Source: Desulfitobacterium_A sp034927245
GTDB lineage: Bacteria > Bacillota > Desulfitobacteriia > Desulfitobacteriales > Desulfitobacteriaceae
Length of the DNA: 64,000 nucleotides
Assembly: GCF_034927245.1 (NCBI RefSeq)
Contig: NZ_JAYFQK010000020.1
Location: 41,282-105,281 of the forward strand
Direction of reading: 5' to 3'
The position numbers were made by a program, and so were the translations under genes. How positions within the stretch are numbered: the stretch's first letter is position 1; each line of letters opens with the position of its first letter. Below, one piece after another: positions 34,577 to 42,677 of this stretch. The notes under the pieces are model-generated. The model did not search any database, had not been told where the DNA came from, and saw nothing but the letters and a program-made list of their open reading frames with translations.

Positions 34577-36127
34577 TTATTGTGCGGGAGCTGCCCCCGT
34601 CTTGTTGTGGCAAACTTGGCAAACACCCATGTTCGGTAAGCGTTTGAGAGCCGTTGTACGGGAAGTATCGTAAGTTTGAAGGATCTTGTCGCCTGCAGCA
34701 TTGTTGCCGGCAAAGGTGTCAATTTGTCCGAGTTGAGTTAGAGAAGCTTCAATAAACGCATCGCTGGTTCCATGAGCATAGTGACAGGTTAAGCAGTCAA
34801 CGGTAGGTGCAACTGTGTCAGGTTTCTTCGGATTAGAGGTGTCAAATTTGAGTCCGGCATAAGTAGAAATTAGGGAATTGGGATCTGCAAACGTAGGATC
34901 AGCAGCGGTCATTGTACGTGTAAAGCCAACGGAGTGACGATAAGCTTGACGATACTCTCCAAGAAGAGCACCATAGGCACCGCCGGTTTTGAATCCGCCT
35001 TTACCGTCAGGAACTTTATTAACGTTGTTATAGTCCGTATGGCAAGCGCCGCAGAATTGGTTGATACCATTTTCATATTTAACGGTTTCATTAGCGGCTA
35101 ACTTATTTGCAACTGTCATTTTAACGGTCAACGCCGGTTTGTAAGCGACTGTAACTACATCCGAAGCAGATAATGCACTATTGAATGTAACAGTACCCGC
35201 TAAATATTGAACTGTATAGTCCGTACCCGCTTCTTTCGCAGTTCCATTGACTTTAACAACAGGTTCTTGATTACGTCCACCCATCCAGTTTCCTTTTTTT
35301 GCTTTGTATACTTTGTAATCAGTGGATGTCATTGTTTCAGGAGTAGTTTGCAAAGCAGTATAAGCAGCAGAAGCAATTCCGTTGACATCAGGGTTGAGAA
35401 TACGAGCATTTCCATAGGTTCCGTGAGGATCATGACAAGCGATACACGTAAATTCATTAGTCCAGTCTCCATTGATATCCTTGTTGGCAGTAGCAGAAGC
35501 GAAGGTTTCAGCACCGCCGGGGGCAGCGGCTGTTGTTACGAAAGCGGTTTCCTTCGGAGACATACCATGGTTGGAAAGACCGGCCGCAGCCACTTCCGAA
35601 CCTGTTCCGAAAAGTCCACCGGAATTCATTACAGTGGTACCACCATCAGTGTGGGTACCGGTAACTACGTCATATGTGGAAGCGACTGTACCGTCATGGC
35701 AAGCCCAGCAAGCTGTTTGCGGGTCTTCCCACTGTAATAATGCACCTTTGTTAACCGAGGTGTGGACTGCATGGCAAGAAGAACATGCATCAGAGGTTTT
35801 GCTATAAGCACTGTGGATAACTTTATTGTTCGGGCTATCATAATTAATATCCGGGGTAGCCGGACTTTCAAAACCTGTTCCGCCATTACCACCTGTTTTA
35901 CCTTCATCAGGGGTCATTCTATAGGACTGGCCTGTAAACGTAGCATTATTTTCTCCGTCTGTCCAAGTTTGACCATCTGTTGTCCCTACCCCAGTTGCAT
36001 TGGTGTCAACATTTTGAACCCCTGTCCCTGTAAAGTTTGGGGGCGCTGTCTCATCTGCTAAAGCAAATGCTGGGAAAGCCAATGTAGCTGCCAATGCCAG
36101 CGTTGCTAATAAGCCAGATTTGCGCAT
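34577..36127 (-). CDS. Secreted hexahaem c-type cytochrome with inserted beta-rich segment
   Basis: 516-residue precursor with a cleavable signal peptide (cut near FALA-DE). Six CxxCH sites: CSSCH, CWACH, CIACH, CGACH, CLTCH, CQVCH. Seven other histidines (in VIHSAY, AVHTS, GTHTD, SNHGM, DPHGT, YRHSV, YAHGT) are enough to give every haem a second axial His. Haem density is low for a cytochrome. Between haems 3 and 4 lies a short beta-rich insert with VVKVNGTAKEAGTDY and TVTFNSALSASDVVTVAY. No anchor, so it should be released or polymerised outside. Excellent AAGGAGG site. It has its own terminator and a structured leader, and NHL genes lie on both sides. Confidence 0.9.
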   Translation of the reverse strand: MRKSGLLATLALAATLAFPAFALADETAPPNFTGTGVQNVDTNATGVGTTDGQTWTDGENNATFTGQSYRMTPDEGKTGGNGGTGFESPATPDINYDSPNNKVIHSAYSKTSDACSSCHAVHTSVNKGALLQWEDPQTACWACHDGTVASTYDVVTGTHTDGGTTVMNSGGLFGTGSEVAAAGLSNHGMSPKETAFVTTAAAPGGAETFASATANKDINGDWTNEFTCIACHDPHGTYGNARILNPDVNGIASAAYTALQTTPETMTSTDYKVYKAKKGNWMGGRNQEPVVKVNGTAKEAGTDYTVQYLAGTVTFNSALSASDVVTVAYKPALTVKMTVANKLAANETVKYENGINQFCGACHTDYNNVNKVPDGKGGFKTGGAYGALLGEYRQAYRHSVGFTRTMTAADPTFADPNSLISTYAGLKFDTSNPKKPDTVAPTVDCLTCHYAHGTSDAFIEASLTQLGQIDTFAGNNAAGDKILQTYDTSRTTALKRLPNMGVCQVCHNKTGAAPAQ

Positions 36128-36152
36128 TCTATATTTCCTCCTTCCGATTGTC

Positions 36153-36235
36153 GAACATCCCTAATTCTTTATGTTTTAATATCCCTTTTTGCTCCCTCCT
36201 TGTATATAAATTTGGAGACCTGCCGAGGGATGTTC
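36153..36235 (-). promoter_or_regulatory. Long-range inverted repeat in the hexahaem cytochrome leader
   Basis: On the minus strand GAACATCCCT (36235-36226) is complementary to AGGGATGTTC (36162-36153), a perfect 10-base helix closing a 63-base loop, ending about 12 bases before the ribosome site. An inner CTCC/GGAG pairing is possible. It may stabilise the mRNA or regulate translation. Confidence 0.45.
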
Positions 36236-36237
36236 AA

Positions 36238-36266
36238 AACCAATTGGCGGTACCTCCCATTGGGAA
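36238..36266 (-). terminator. Possible terminator of the NHL gene at 36276
   Basis: Minus strand CCCAATGGGAGG ... CCAATTGG then TTTTG. Weak, with imperfect arms; read-through into the hexahaem gene is likely. Confidence 0.4.
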
Positions 36267-36275
36267 AAGTGACAC

Positions 36276-37235
36276 TTATTGAAAGATAACAGTCCGGCCA
36301 TTTCCGACATCGGTAATATATAACCGACCCTGGTTATCACGAGTCAGACCATTAGGAAACCTTAACTGCCCATCATCGGAGCCAATTTGACCAATAGTCG
36401 TTAATTTTTCACCATTTGATTTAAAAACCACTACTTTATTCGTTAGATTGCTGACTACATAAATGTTACCCTGTGGATCCACGCTTATCCCGCGTGGATT
36501 GGCGAGTTGACTTGAAGCTTTAAGAAGAAAATTGCCTTGCTCGTCAAAAACCTCAATTCGATCATTGCCTGTATCTGAAACATAGATCTTATTTCCAACA
36601 TGCACAAGGGCATTCGGTGAATTCAATTCACCGTCTCCTGTACCTTTTTTCCCAAAGCTTAGAAGTTTCGTCCCGTCAAGCGCAAATACTATAATTTCAT
36701 TCTTAGCCACATCACTGACATAAAGCTTATCTCCATCGATTGACAAACCGGCCGGACGTACAAATTCGCCTTTTTGTCCAAAATACTTAATGAATTGTCC
36801 ATCTGCACTAAAAATCGAGATATTGCCGTTATAGAGATCGGCAATATAAAGTTGCCCTTGAGCATCACTGGCAATTCCATAAGGGAAGCGAAATTGCCCC
36901 TCTCCCTCTCCATTTTCACCAAACATGGAAATCGGATTTCCGTCATAATCAAAAACTTGTATTCTCTGGTTATTGGTATCTGCTATATATATCGTGCGAT
37001 CTACTACGGCAACGGCCATTGGCTTACTAAACGGATCAGATAGAGGTCCATAAATATTTGCTTGAAAAGTCGGTACTGTTGAGCCTAAAGGTAAATATTG
37101 GGTGACTGTTTTAACCGGATTTGTTTTTGAAAAGAAAGACCAAGCGAATAATCCCACCTCAAGGAGCAAAATAAGGACTAAAATTAAATACATATTTCGC
37201 CTTCTCATAGGGCGATTAAGGATGCTCGTTGACAT
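36276..37235 (-). CDS. Membrane-anchored NHL-repeat beta-propeller protein
   Basis: 319 residues: basic N-terminus, one membrane helix (about 13-33), then six NHL blades, for example IYIADTNNQRIQVF, LYIADLYNGNISIF, LYVSDVAKNEIIVF, IYVSDTGNDRIEVF, IYVVSNLTNKVVVF and LYITDVGNGRTVIF. It begins one base after the stop of the TPR gene with GGGAGGTG as ribosome site, so it is co-translated with it. No haem sites. It is the second of two related propellers in the cluster. Confidence 0.88.
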   Translation of the reverse strand: MSTSILNRPMRRRNMYLILVLILLLEVGLFAWSFFSKTNPVKTVTQYLPLGSTVPTFQANIYGPLSDPFSKPMAVAVVDRTIYIADTNNQRIQVFDYDGNPISMFGENGEGEGQFRFPYGIASDAQGQLYIADLYNGNISIFSADGQFIKYFGQKGEFVRPAGLSIDGDKLYVSDVAKNEIIVFALDGTKLLSFGKKGTGDGELNSPNALVHVGNKIYVSDTGNDRIEVFDEQGNFLLKASSQLANPRGISVDPQGNIYVVSNLTNKVVVFKSNGEKLTTIGQIGSDDGQLRFPNGLTRDNQGRLYITDVGNGRTVIFQ

Positions 37236-37236
37236 G

Positions 37237-37920
37237 TTACTTTACACCTCCCAGGCGGCTTAAGGCTTCTTGTGCTAATGTATATTGAGGATCAAAATTT
37301 AGGGCATCCTGATAATCTTTTTTAGCTTCCTCGAGGCTCCCCATTTTTTCATGGAGTTGTCCAATATCGTAAATAATTTTTGTCGACCCGGGATGAAGTT
37401 TGTCTGCAAGGAATAGTTCCTCCAAGGCCTGGTCTAACTTACCATTGCGTTGATAGGATAGGCCAAGGTAATAGTGGGCTTCATAGGACTTTGGAGCAAG
37501 CTCAATGGCCTTTTGGAGTGTAGTAATGGCTATATCAATCTTATCTACCTGTTGATAGGCAATTCCTAAGTTGAGATACGCTTGAAAATTCTTTTCATCT
37601 AACTCTGTTGCTTTTTTATATTCCGCTAAAGCTTCATTATATTGCCCTTTTTGAAACAGTGCCCAACCGAAATCGACGTGATTCGCTGCACTATCAGGAT
37701 TCTGCTTGACCTTCTCCATAGCGCTCTGATACTGTTTATCCAGTAATGGAGTCTGATCAAATTGGTTCCAAAAATAGGTGTTGCCAATAAATATCCCGAT
37801 ACTAAAAAGGCCTAAGGTAAAAACTAATAGGATCAAAACCTCTTTCCAAAGCTTAATCGTTTTATAGGGGATAAATCCTCCTGAGGCCTGATTAATACTC
37901 GGGTTATTGGGATCAGTCAT
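37237..37920 (-). CDS. Membrane-anchored TPR protein
   Basis: 227 residues with an N-terminal membrane helix (about 28-50) and about four TPR units (about 75-220), such as ANHVDFGWALFQKGQYNEAL and AYLNLGIAYQQVDKIDIAI. TPR arrays bind peptide partners; here the topology places them outside, or at the membrane surface, next to cytochromes. A similar TPR role is known for cytochrome c maturation factors of the CcmH/NrfG type, so an assembly or scaffold function for the conduit is plausible but unproven. Gaps of 13 bases to the dodecahaem gene and one base to the NHL gene indicate one operon. Confidence 0.87.
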   Translation of the reverse strand: MTDPNNPSINQASGGFIPYKTIKLWKEVLILLVFTLGLFSIGIFIGNTYFWNQFDQTPLLDKQYQSAMEKVKQNPDSAANHVDFGWALFQKGQYNEALAEYKKATELDEKNFQAYLNLGIAYQQVDKIDIAITTLQKAIELAPKSYEAHYYLGLSYQRNGKLDQALEELFLADKLHPGSTKIIYDIGQLHEKMGSLEEAKKDYQDALNFDPQYTLAQEALSRLGGVK

Positions 37921-37933
37921 TACGATTTCCTCC

Positions 37934-39022
37934 TTACTTATGGCACGTCGAACAATTATTTTTTGAATGACATTTATAACAGCTTGGTACGAGTCCAGTG
38001 TCTGACTGAATTGGAACAGGATGAAGATAAGAAATAGAATGCTGCTTCTTATGGCATGAGATACACACAGTTTTATTCGCTACATTTGCTTTCTTCGTTG
38101 TATTTTTTTCATGACAGACCAGACATCCTCTCTGATCCTGTGAGGCCCGCTCACCATGCAAAAATGGTTTTACAGTATGACTTGATGGTTTCTTTGCATG
38201 ACATTCAACGCAGAACGAATTGCTGCGTGCATAGGAAATAACTTTATCATCGTTCTGAACGCGTACTAAGTTTAGCGAATAACTGTGACACTCATCGCAA
38301 GAATCAAGATTTTGTAAGGCATCCTGACCATGTATCCCTTTTTTTACCCATTCCTCAGTCTGATGCGACGGTGGGGGTACGATTCTGCTATGGCAGGATT
38401 CACAATCCTGAGGCCCTTCACGGTCTTTGTGACACACTAGGCATTCTTCCATATTCATCGTCTTATACTGCCAAACCATATTTTGTCGTCCGGTAACCCC
38501 GTCCCAACGGTTAAAGTCACCGTCGATCGTTTCTTGACGCTCTGCAATTCCGCCGTGGGCTACACCGATATGACAAGTAGTACAAGAAATACCCTCTTCC
38601 GCATGTTTTTGATGGGGAACAATCAGATCACCGCGTGGCGTGACCGCACGATTTTGAGAATGACAATTTTCACAAACTTCATTACCGACAGGTGCCTTCA
38701 CTTCGATAGGCAAGTAATATTTTTTAGTAAAGTGCTTTGCTTGTAAAAAGTGAGTTGGTCCAATTTCGGTATGGCAGTTGATACAGGCAATTCGAGAATG
38801 ATCTGACGCTTTCCACGTTGCGATTTCAGGTTTCATCTCGTGGCAACTCTCACACATAAAGCTGGCACTTGGCGATTGAGTAAATCCCATAGCACCAAAA
38901 GCTAGGAAACTGAAGATTAAGAAAAGTATTATCCTTTTGAGCCAGCGTTTCTTGCGCTTGCTTTCTTGAACATCTACCCTATTCAATGTCTTCGTCTCTG
39001 AGGATGTCTCGCTATTGTCCAT
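37934..39022 (-). CDS. Dodecahaem c-type cytochrome with NapC/NirT-like N-terminus
   Basis: 362 residues with one N-terminal membrane helix (about 28-48) and 12 CxxCH sites, one per 26 residues of the exported part. The first four, CESCHEMKP, CINCHTEIGPTHF, CENCHSQ and CTTCHIGVAHGG, follow the NapC/NirT quinol-dehydrogenase pattern. The remaining eight (CLVCH, CESCH, CDECH, CVECH, CLVCH, CISCH, CYKCH, CSTCH) form a fused wire. It would take electrons from menaquinol and carry them outward. Starts five bases after the decahaem gene. Confidence 0.92.
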   Translation of the reverse strand: MDNSETSSETKTLNRVDVQESKRKKRWLKRIILFLIFSFLAFGAMGFTQSPSASFMCESCHEMKPEIATWKASDHSRIACINCHTEIGPTHFLQAKHFTKKYYLPIEVKAPVGNEVCENCHSQNRAVTPRGDLIVPHQKHAEEGISCTTCHIGVAHGGIAERQETIDGDFNRWDGVTGRQNMVWQYKTMNMEECLVCHKDREGPQDCESCHSRIVPPPSHQTEEWVKKGIHGQDALQNLDSCDECHSYSLNLVRVQNDDKVISYARSNSFCVECHAKKPSSHTVKPFLHGERASQDQRGCLVCHEKNTTKKANVANKTVCISCHKKQHSISYLHPVPIQSDTGLVPSCYKCHSKNNCSTCHK

Positions 39023-39027
39023 TACCC

Positions 39028-40242
39028 TTATCTCTCTACCTTCCCATTCTTAAACCAGTGACAAGTATTACAGGTTACGGCGTTTACTCCGGGCATCTTC
39101 TGGTTATTCTGATCAGTTACCTTATCTATTTCATGGCAGACGAGGCAGTTCTGGGCTCCTTTATCCTTCACAATATTGGAGTGGGCCGGCAGCCATTGTT
39201 GTTTACTAGCCAAGTGCCCTTGAGGTCGTTTTTCATGGCAGGGAGCACATAAAGTGTTGGTACGGGCATAATCTTGAACCGTTGTTTGGGCAGTAATCAG
39301 GACTCGATCGCGTTGTCTGGAGTGACATTCAGCGCACCATTTGATATCCTGAGCTGCTGTAATTCCATGGGTAGTCCCCCACGATTTATCGACATGATTG
39401 ACTGGCGTTTGGATCTTCAGATGACAAGGTGCACAGCGCATTGGAGCCGTAAGTTCACTGTCCCCCACTTTGGCCAGCGTTTTAAATGATCCTGTGAGTT
39501 TGCCGTTTCCTTCTTGTGCTTGTTTTGCCGAATCTTGGCGTTCGGCTACGCGTTGAGCTTCTGTCTTACCAAGTCCTTGATTTTCTTCCCAAGGCCTTTG
39601 GCCTTGGTTTACTTGCTCATGGCAATCCATACAAGCTTCCATGGCTGTTTTAGTATCATCAAATTTGCTGACTTCTTCCGCCTTAGCTACTGTCCAAGTT
39701 GCTAAGTTTTCTTGGGGCGTCAAACCCCGCTCGGCCACAAAAGCGTGGGCTACTCCTCCGTGACAGGCTGTACAAGCGATATCATGTTGCAGGTGCTTAT
39801 CGTGTGGGATGTTGATGTCACCGGAAGCCGTTACTTTCCGCATTGTTGAATGGCAACTTTCACAAACTTGATTAGGTATAGGTTCGGACGCAACGATCGG
39901 TTTTGTGTATTTTCCAGTAATATGCTTGCCAATATAGCCAAGAACTTTGACTTTACTCTCAAAATAATTTCCAACTCCGGGTGTAATATGGCACGTAGTG
40001 CAAGAAAATTGGGCATGAGATGTCACCTGAAAAGTCTGATGCTCTGGCTGCATTTCATGGCAGCTTATACAGAATGAATTTGATGAGGTTACATTTAACC
40101 CCACCCCACCAAAAAATATAAGAATGAGTACTATAGCGAGCAGTAATCCTAACCCGTTTACGCGTTTTTTTAAACTAATTTTCTTTTGTTCTTTTTTGTA
40201 GAATTTTAACTTTCTAAGGATAGTTCTTAGTCTTTCTTTCAC
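39028..40242 (-). CDS. Decahaem c-type cytochrome with NapC/NirT-like N-terminus
   Basis: 404 residues: basic N-terminus, membrane helix (about 30-49) and ten CxxCH sites. The first four (CISCHEMQPEHQ, CTTCHITPG, CESCHSTM, CTACHGGVAH) make a NapC/NirT-type tetrahaem quinol-oxidising module. Six more follow: CMDCH, CAPCH, CAECH, CAPCH, CLVCH, CNTCH. It is a paralogue of the dodecahaem protein, suggesting duplication and growth of the C-terminal wire. GTG start with an AGGGGGG site. First gene of the minus-strand unit decahaem-dodecahaem-TPR-NHL(-hexahaem). Confidence 0.92.
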   Translation of the reverse strand: MKERLRTILRKLKFYKKEQKKISLKKRVNGLGLLLAIVLILIFFGGVGLNVTSSNSFCISCHEMQPEHQTFQVTSHAQFSCTTCHITPGVGNYFESKVKVLGYIGKHITGKYTKPIVASEPIPNQVCESCHSTMRKVTASGDINIPHDKHLQHDIACTACHGGVAHAFVAERGLTPQENLATWTVAKAEEVSKFDDTKTAMEACMDCHEQVNQGQRPWEENQGLGKTEAQRVAERQDSAKQAQEGNGKLTGSFKTLAKVGDSELTAPMRCAPCHLKIQTPVNHVDKSWGTTHGITAAQDIKWCAECHSRQRDRVLITAQTTVQDYARTNTLCAPCHEKRPQGHLASKQQWLPAHSNIVKDKGAQNCLVCHEIDKVTDQNNQKMPGVNAVTCNTCHWFKNGKVER

Positions 40243-40526
40243 GAATTATATCCCCCCTCTTTGGAGCTTTATTAAAATCTGTTCACCTCCCAAGATTTCA
40301 AAACTAAAATGGAAGATCTCAAAACTTTTAGTTCTAGTTTACTTATCTTTTTTTAAGAGAAATAACTCTCTTGAACGTATGCTATCTACCTTCGAGTGAG
40401 TATTTTAACCTTCTCTCCTATTTCCATATCCCTCCATATGCCCGTCAAATCCGCTTTCCCTGGAATTCCGAGTTACGTTAAAAATATATCTCGCCTTCAA
40501 AGAACTTGAAGATTATGTGAAATCAC

Positions 40527-41186
40527 TTACTCTTGAAGGGCGATAATTCCTTTCCGAATCGCATATTTTACGAGATCCACGCGATCGTGAAAGCCTAATT
40601 TGTCCATAATATTACGGCGATGCGTCTGAACCGTCTTCGTGCTGATAAAAAGTTTCTTTCCAATTTCTTGATTCGTGAATCCTTCCGCCGCTAAATGCAA
40701 AACCTCCATTTCCCGCTCAGTTAAAGATGGATCCATCTCTGTTCCCACGATAACCTCGTGACCATGATGCGTAATATCACGAAGAATAAGTTTCGAAACG
40801 ATCGGATGAAAATATGAGTTTCCCTGAGAAATAGACCGAATAGCATGGAGCAATTCATTAAATGAGCATTGCTTTAAAAGATACCCAGAAGCACCCGCTT
40901 CTAGAGCAGATCGAATCGCCTCAATACCGCATAGGTTTGAAAGAATAAGAATTCTTATCTTGGGATAGCAAGTATGAATTTGGCGGATCGCCCTAATTCC
41001 GCAAAAAATTGGTGAATGGAGATCCATTATTAGGATATCCGGCTGTGAGTCGGATATTTTGTTCATTATTTCTTGTTCATCCTTAACCATTTGTTGAACT
41101 TGAATGTCCTCAACTGTCTCAAAAAGTTTCTTTAGGCCTTCCAGCTGTAAATAATTCTCATCTTCCATCAGGATCTGAACCGACAT
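40527..41186 (-). CDS. NarL/FixJ family response regulator, orphan
   Basis: 219 residues: receiver domain (about 4-120) with phosphoryl Asp55 in ILIMDLHSP and YLLKQC near its end, and a LuxR-type helix-turn-helix (about 150-210) with LTEREMEVLHLAAEGFTNQEIGKKLFISTKTVQTHRR split over two helices. The start at 41186 is chosen for the AAGGGGGG site. No histidine kinase is seen in the window. Its place between the decahaem gene and the divergent tetrahaem gene suggests that it controls the cytochrome cluster. Confidence 0.92.
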   Translation of the reverse strand: MSVQILMEDENYLQLEGLKKLFETVEDIQVQQMVKDEQEIMNKISDSQPDILIMDLHSPIFCGIRAIRQIHTCYPKIRILILSNLCGIEAIRSALEAGASGYLLKQCSFNELLHAIRSISQGNSYFHPIVSKLILRDITHHGHEVIVGTEMDPSLTEREMEVLHLAAEGFTNQEIGKKLFISTKTVQTHRRNIMDKLGFHDRVDLVKYAIRKGIIALQE

Positions 41187-41496
41187 TTCATCACCCCCCT
41201 TCACTCTAAAATACTTTATACAGGGTAGCTTTTTGCCTATAGGATTACTTTGTTACCCGTATTTACGATTTCCAGATATCGGTATATACTTTATTAGTCA
41301 TAATTGTTTTAATATGGTAACCATAAATTTATTCTATGGTCCCACGAGTTTTCCTTTCGCGAATTAACATTTATAAAGTGATTCTTTGACTAATCCTCTT
41401 CTTTCTTAATACTTTTTGTTCGCGTTATAGATTGGAAATCTTTTTCATACTCATTAAATAGATTATTTTCTATGATGACGGAATGGAGGTATCGTT
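41187..41496. other. Divergent intergenic region between regulator and tetrahaem gene
   Basis: No gene seen. On the plus strand TTTACG (41262-41267) and TATACT (41285-41290) are 17 bases apart and form a possible promoter. The spacer contains CAGATATCGG, which recurs upstream of the NHL gene at 34282. Confidence 0.4.
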
Positions 41497-42519
41497 GTGA
41501 AAATCCATAATATACGTAACACAGTTATTGTTGTGGCTATTTTCGGATTGCTTGCAGCTTCCCTTTATGGAAACTCTTATACGGTCGATAATAAAGTATC
41601 AAAAAACGATTTACGACAATCTTCCAACCTTCTTAATCAAGCTAACCTTTCCTCAGCTGATTCGTACAGCGACTATACAACTCAACTTTCTTTAAGCCCT
41701 TCTACGCCCACTTTGTCGTCAACCGCTGCCTCGACAAATGAAACTTTAACTGCAGACTCTTCTTTGCCCTCGCAACCAAACCCGGCTGTGTCTGCAGCGG
41801 GTAGTGAGGATCGTTCAATCCTAGCCCAAGTTCAAAACAGCGTCCATAATAAAGTTTTCCCGAAAACAGAAGGGCTGGCCTGCCAGGTCTGCCATAAAAT
41901 GATCAATGATTCATATCCCTTGCAAAAAAAAAGCTGGGAATCCTGCGGATCTTGCCATGTTAACCCTAATGGTAACCCTGTTTTGGGTAACGAGATCCTG
42001 CATCCTCAGTTCCAGATGATTCAAGGAGTTGCGGTGGGTGACCTTTTGCCGATGCCCTCCTATAAATACAAATATATGAAGGATACCTTCGCGTGTACAG
42101 ATTGCCATTTAACGAATTCGACCAAGCACGACTTTTTGGTGCCAGGGGTTACTATAAAACACGATAGCGACGGAATTCATCGGATCGAAACTGAAATCGA
42201 TTATCAAGACTTTAAGACCATTTTTAATCAAGATAAATGTGCTGTTTGTCATCCTTCGAGCGCCGATATGGTTGAGCGGGTAAAAAAGGAACAATTAACT
42301 ATTTCTCAGAAGCTTGCCGAATTAAAACCGATCTATGAAAAATGGGGTGCGAAAACCGCTTCGATGAATCCTGAAGATCCGAACGTTATTGCCTTCAAGA
42401 ATGGAGCAACATATTACACTTTTGTGGATAGCGATGGTTCAAAAGGGGCTCACAATTTTCCTTATGCGCTAGTTCTCCTTGAAAAAGCCGAAAACTATTG
42501 GAAGATGCTGAAGCAATAA
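41497..42519 (+). CDS. Tetrahaem c-type cytochrome with long Ser/Thr-rich stalk
   Basis: 340 residues, GTG start after GGAGGT. A membrane anchor (about 8-26) is followed by about 85 residues rich in Ser, Thr, Ala and Pro, which look unstructured, then CQVCH, CGSCH, CTDCH and CAVCH. From the second haem onwards it aligns by eye with the pentahaem lipoprotein at 29786 (CTDCHxTNxxKHDFxVPGVT; QDKCxxCH; SKGAHN near the end), but lacks the first haem. The stalk could carry the haem domain across part of the thick cell wall. Divergent from the response regulator. Confidence 0.9.
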   Translation: MKIHNIRNTVIVVAIFGLLAASLYGNSYTVDNKVSKNDLRQSSNLLNQANLSSADSYSDYTTQLSLSPSTPTLSSTAASTNETLTADSSLPSQPNPAVSAAGSEDRSILAQVQNSVHNKVFPKTEGLACQVCHKMINDSYPLQKKSWESCGSCHVNPNGNPVLGNEILHPQFQMIQGVAVGDLLPMPSYKYKYMKDTFACTDCHLTNSTKHDFLVPGVTIKHDSDGIHRIETEIDYQDFKTIFNQDKCAVCHPSSADMVERVKKEQLTISQKLAELKPIYEKWGAKTASMNPEDPNVIAFKNGATYYTFVDSDGSKGAHNFPYALVLLEKAENYWKMLKQ

Positions 42520-42570
42520 CGAACCTTCATGCGCCAAAAATTGATAAAGAAACGTATTATAAAATACAGA

Positions 42571-42608
42571 AAAACGAGATTCCAACGCGGTAATCTCGTT
42601 TTTCTTTT
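42571..42608. terminator. Terminator between tetrahaem gene and larC
   Basis: AAAACGAGATT pairs with AATCTCGTTTT across a 10-base loop, followed by TTCTTTTT. Confidence 0.85.
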
Positions 42609-42677
42609 TAATCTCTATTTGATTTTAGGGTTTTCTTAATTTAAGATATTGCAGATTTAGTTTAATCCTTGTTTATA

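Noticed and set aside
36128..36275. c-di-GMP riboswitch before the hexahaem gene
   Set aside because: Geobacter-like cytochrome genes can have them and c-di-GMP enzymes are in the window, but the conserved GEMM elements are not present here.
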